NCBI RefSeq assembly: GCF_003674095.1
Contig: NZ_RDBF01000015.1
Location: forward strand, 1-56,936
Reading direction: 5' to 3'
Origin: Aeromicrobium phragmitis
GTDB lineage: Bacteria; Actinomycetota; Actinomycetes; Propionibacteriales; Nocardioidaceae
DNA: 56,936 nt
Under the pieces are notes generated by a model that saw only the letters and a list, made by a program, of their open reading frames with translations, made no database searches and was not told where the DNA came from. Of the stretch, positions 56,366 to 56,936 are shown piece by piece. A program made the position numbers and the translations under genes. Every line of letters starts with the position of its first letter. The first letter of the stretch is position 1.

Positions 56366-56826
56366 AGCTCGGTGACGTCGGCGACCTGAGCGTCGAGGGC
56401 GGCGATGAGTTCGTCGCCGTCGACCGTCGCGGCGACGCCGTGGGCGCCGGCGCCGATGGACACCGGACCGGCGCCCACGATGCGGTTGTCCGCGATGACC
56501 GGCCAGGCGTGCGTGGAGCCGAACGGGGTGATGGTGCCGCGTTCGTAGCCGGTGACGTCCTTCGCGACGTCCTTGTCGGGCATCGACAGGCGTGAGACGC
56601 CGAGCAGAGCGCGGAGCTTGGGCCAACTGATGCCGCGATCACCGGGTACCAGGACGAACAGGTAGTCGTCCTCGGCCCGGCGGACCACGAGCGACTTGAG
56701 CAGTTTCGCCGGCTCGACGCCGCGCGCCGCAGCCGCCTCATCGAGCGACGACACCGGCCCATGCCGCGTCACCGCAAACGAGATCCCCGCCGCCTCCAGC
56801 GCCCGCAAAGCCCGTTCCTCACCCAT
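56353..56826 (-). CDS. YbaK/EbsC-type aminoacyl-tRNA deacylase
   Basis: The 157-residue protein is a single YbaK domain. VTRHGPVSSLDEAAAARGVE carries the conserved His/Ser region, KLLKSLVVRRAEDDYLFVLV the invariant Lys, then KLRALLGVSRLSMPDKDVAK and TGYERGTITPFGSTHAWPVI with the GxxPF signature. Family members hydrolyse mischarged Cys-tRNAPro or related aminoacyl-tRNAs; the amino acid edited here is unknown. TAGTCT lies 6 nt before the ATG, suggesting a leaderless mRNA. The 3' end overlaps the PCMT-like gene by 13 nt. Confidence 0.9.
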   Translation of the reverse strand: MGEERALRALEAAGISFAVTRHGPVSSLDEAAAARGVEPAKLLKSLVVRRAEDDYLFVLVPGDRGISWPKLRALLGVSRLSMPDKDVAKDVTGYERGTITPFGSTHAWPVIADNRIVGAGPVSIGAGAHGVAATVDGDELIAALDAQVADVTELQDS

Positions 56827-56832
56827 GCCAGG

Positions 56833-56838
56833 AGACTA
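56833..56838 (-). promoter_or_regulatory. -10 element (TAGTCT) of the YbaK gene
   Basis: TAGTCT on the minus strand lies 6 nt before the ATG at 56826. Confidence 0.45.
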
Positions 56839-56859
56839 GTAGGTGCCCGAGCCTTCATA

Positions 56860-56936
56860 GGTGGTCGAGTAGCCCGGAGCTCTGCGGAGGGCGCATCGAG
56901 ACCACGTTGCGCATGGTGGTCTCGATACGCTCGGCC
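56860..56936. repeat. Palindromic repeat of the window-wide family, running off the window
   Basis: GGTGGTCGAGTAG at 56860 leads to CATCGAGACCACG ending at 56906, followed from about 56915 by an inverted copy TGGTCTCGATACG that is cut by the window end. It matches the units at 69-226. Confidence 0.8.

Noticed and set aside
1..56936. CRISPR arrays, rRNA, tRNA, prophage or insertion sequences
   Set aside because: I found no regularly spaced repeats, no cloverleaf or rRNA signatures, and no transposase, integrase or phage structural genes; the only repeats are the REP-like palindromes.

Overview
The window is one contiguous, gene-dense (about 70% GC) stretch of chromosome from a high-GC actinobacterium. 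Content and order fit the Nocardioidaceae/Propionibacteriales (a Nocardioides- or Aeromicrobium-like organism): PPA1309-family, DUF3117, DUF3107, DUF5679 and DUF2342 proteins, AdnA/AdnB, mycoredoxin, UPF0182, and GTG starts with 4-nt ATGA/GTGA overlaps. The placement is an inference from gene content. I see no rRNA, tRNA, CRISPR, prophage or insertion sequence.

About 1-17,700 corresponds, from memory of family names, to the Mycobacterium tuberculosis Rv1202-Rv1234 neighbourhood: dapE, a LOG-family protein, tag, DUF3117, an O-methyltransferase divergent from sigE, tatB, mrp, DUF1003, a CBS/MgtE-N protein and a 17M-type stress protein. Metabolic genes are interleaved (glutaminase-STAS, acyl-CoA dehydrogenase, MaoC hydratase, PHP phosphoesterase) along with a large anchored surface protein. 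About 17,700-24,100 is accessory and regulatory: a TetR-controlled three-gene operon with two matching operators, a self-contained 2TM-protein/winged-helix pair with its own palindromes, an SDR/hydrolase pair and a ParA-L,D-transpeptidase pair. About 24,100-56,900 matches a second M. tuberculosis neighbourhood, Rv3193c-Rv3211: DEAD-box helicase, ferritin-like protein, DUF3107, TetR, MoeZ, alkyltransferase-like protein, AdnAB, NudC, mycoredoxin, UvrD2, ABC1 kinase, TOMM-like protein, DUF2342, PDZ-Lon protease and UPF0182. A three-gene ABC importer, a CobO-like protein and a LysR/EamA pair are inserted in it.

The genes work as small cassettes: DNA repair (tag, ATL, AdnAB, UvrD2), redox and nucleotide sanitation (mycoredoxin, NudC, Nudix proteins), envelope stress and export (SigE, TatB, PDZ-Lon protease, UPF0182), and sulfur/cofactor activation (MoeZ, Mrp).

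The strongest non-obvious signals are: (1) a TANNNT -10 element placed 6-7 nt before the start codon of about 20 genes, implying widespread leaderless mRNAs, including a 9-codon leaderless upstream ORF coupled to the PDZ protease; (2) a 20-bp perfect inverted repeat, extending to about 25 pairs with a GUGA tetraloop, inside codons 3-22 of a PCMT-like gene; (3) two genes whose only sensible starts are non-canonical (AUC for the O-methyltransferase, CUG for the DEAD-box helicase); (4) several precise operator palindromes; (5) a dispersed intergenic palindromic repeat family at both window ends and at 27.1 kb.
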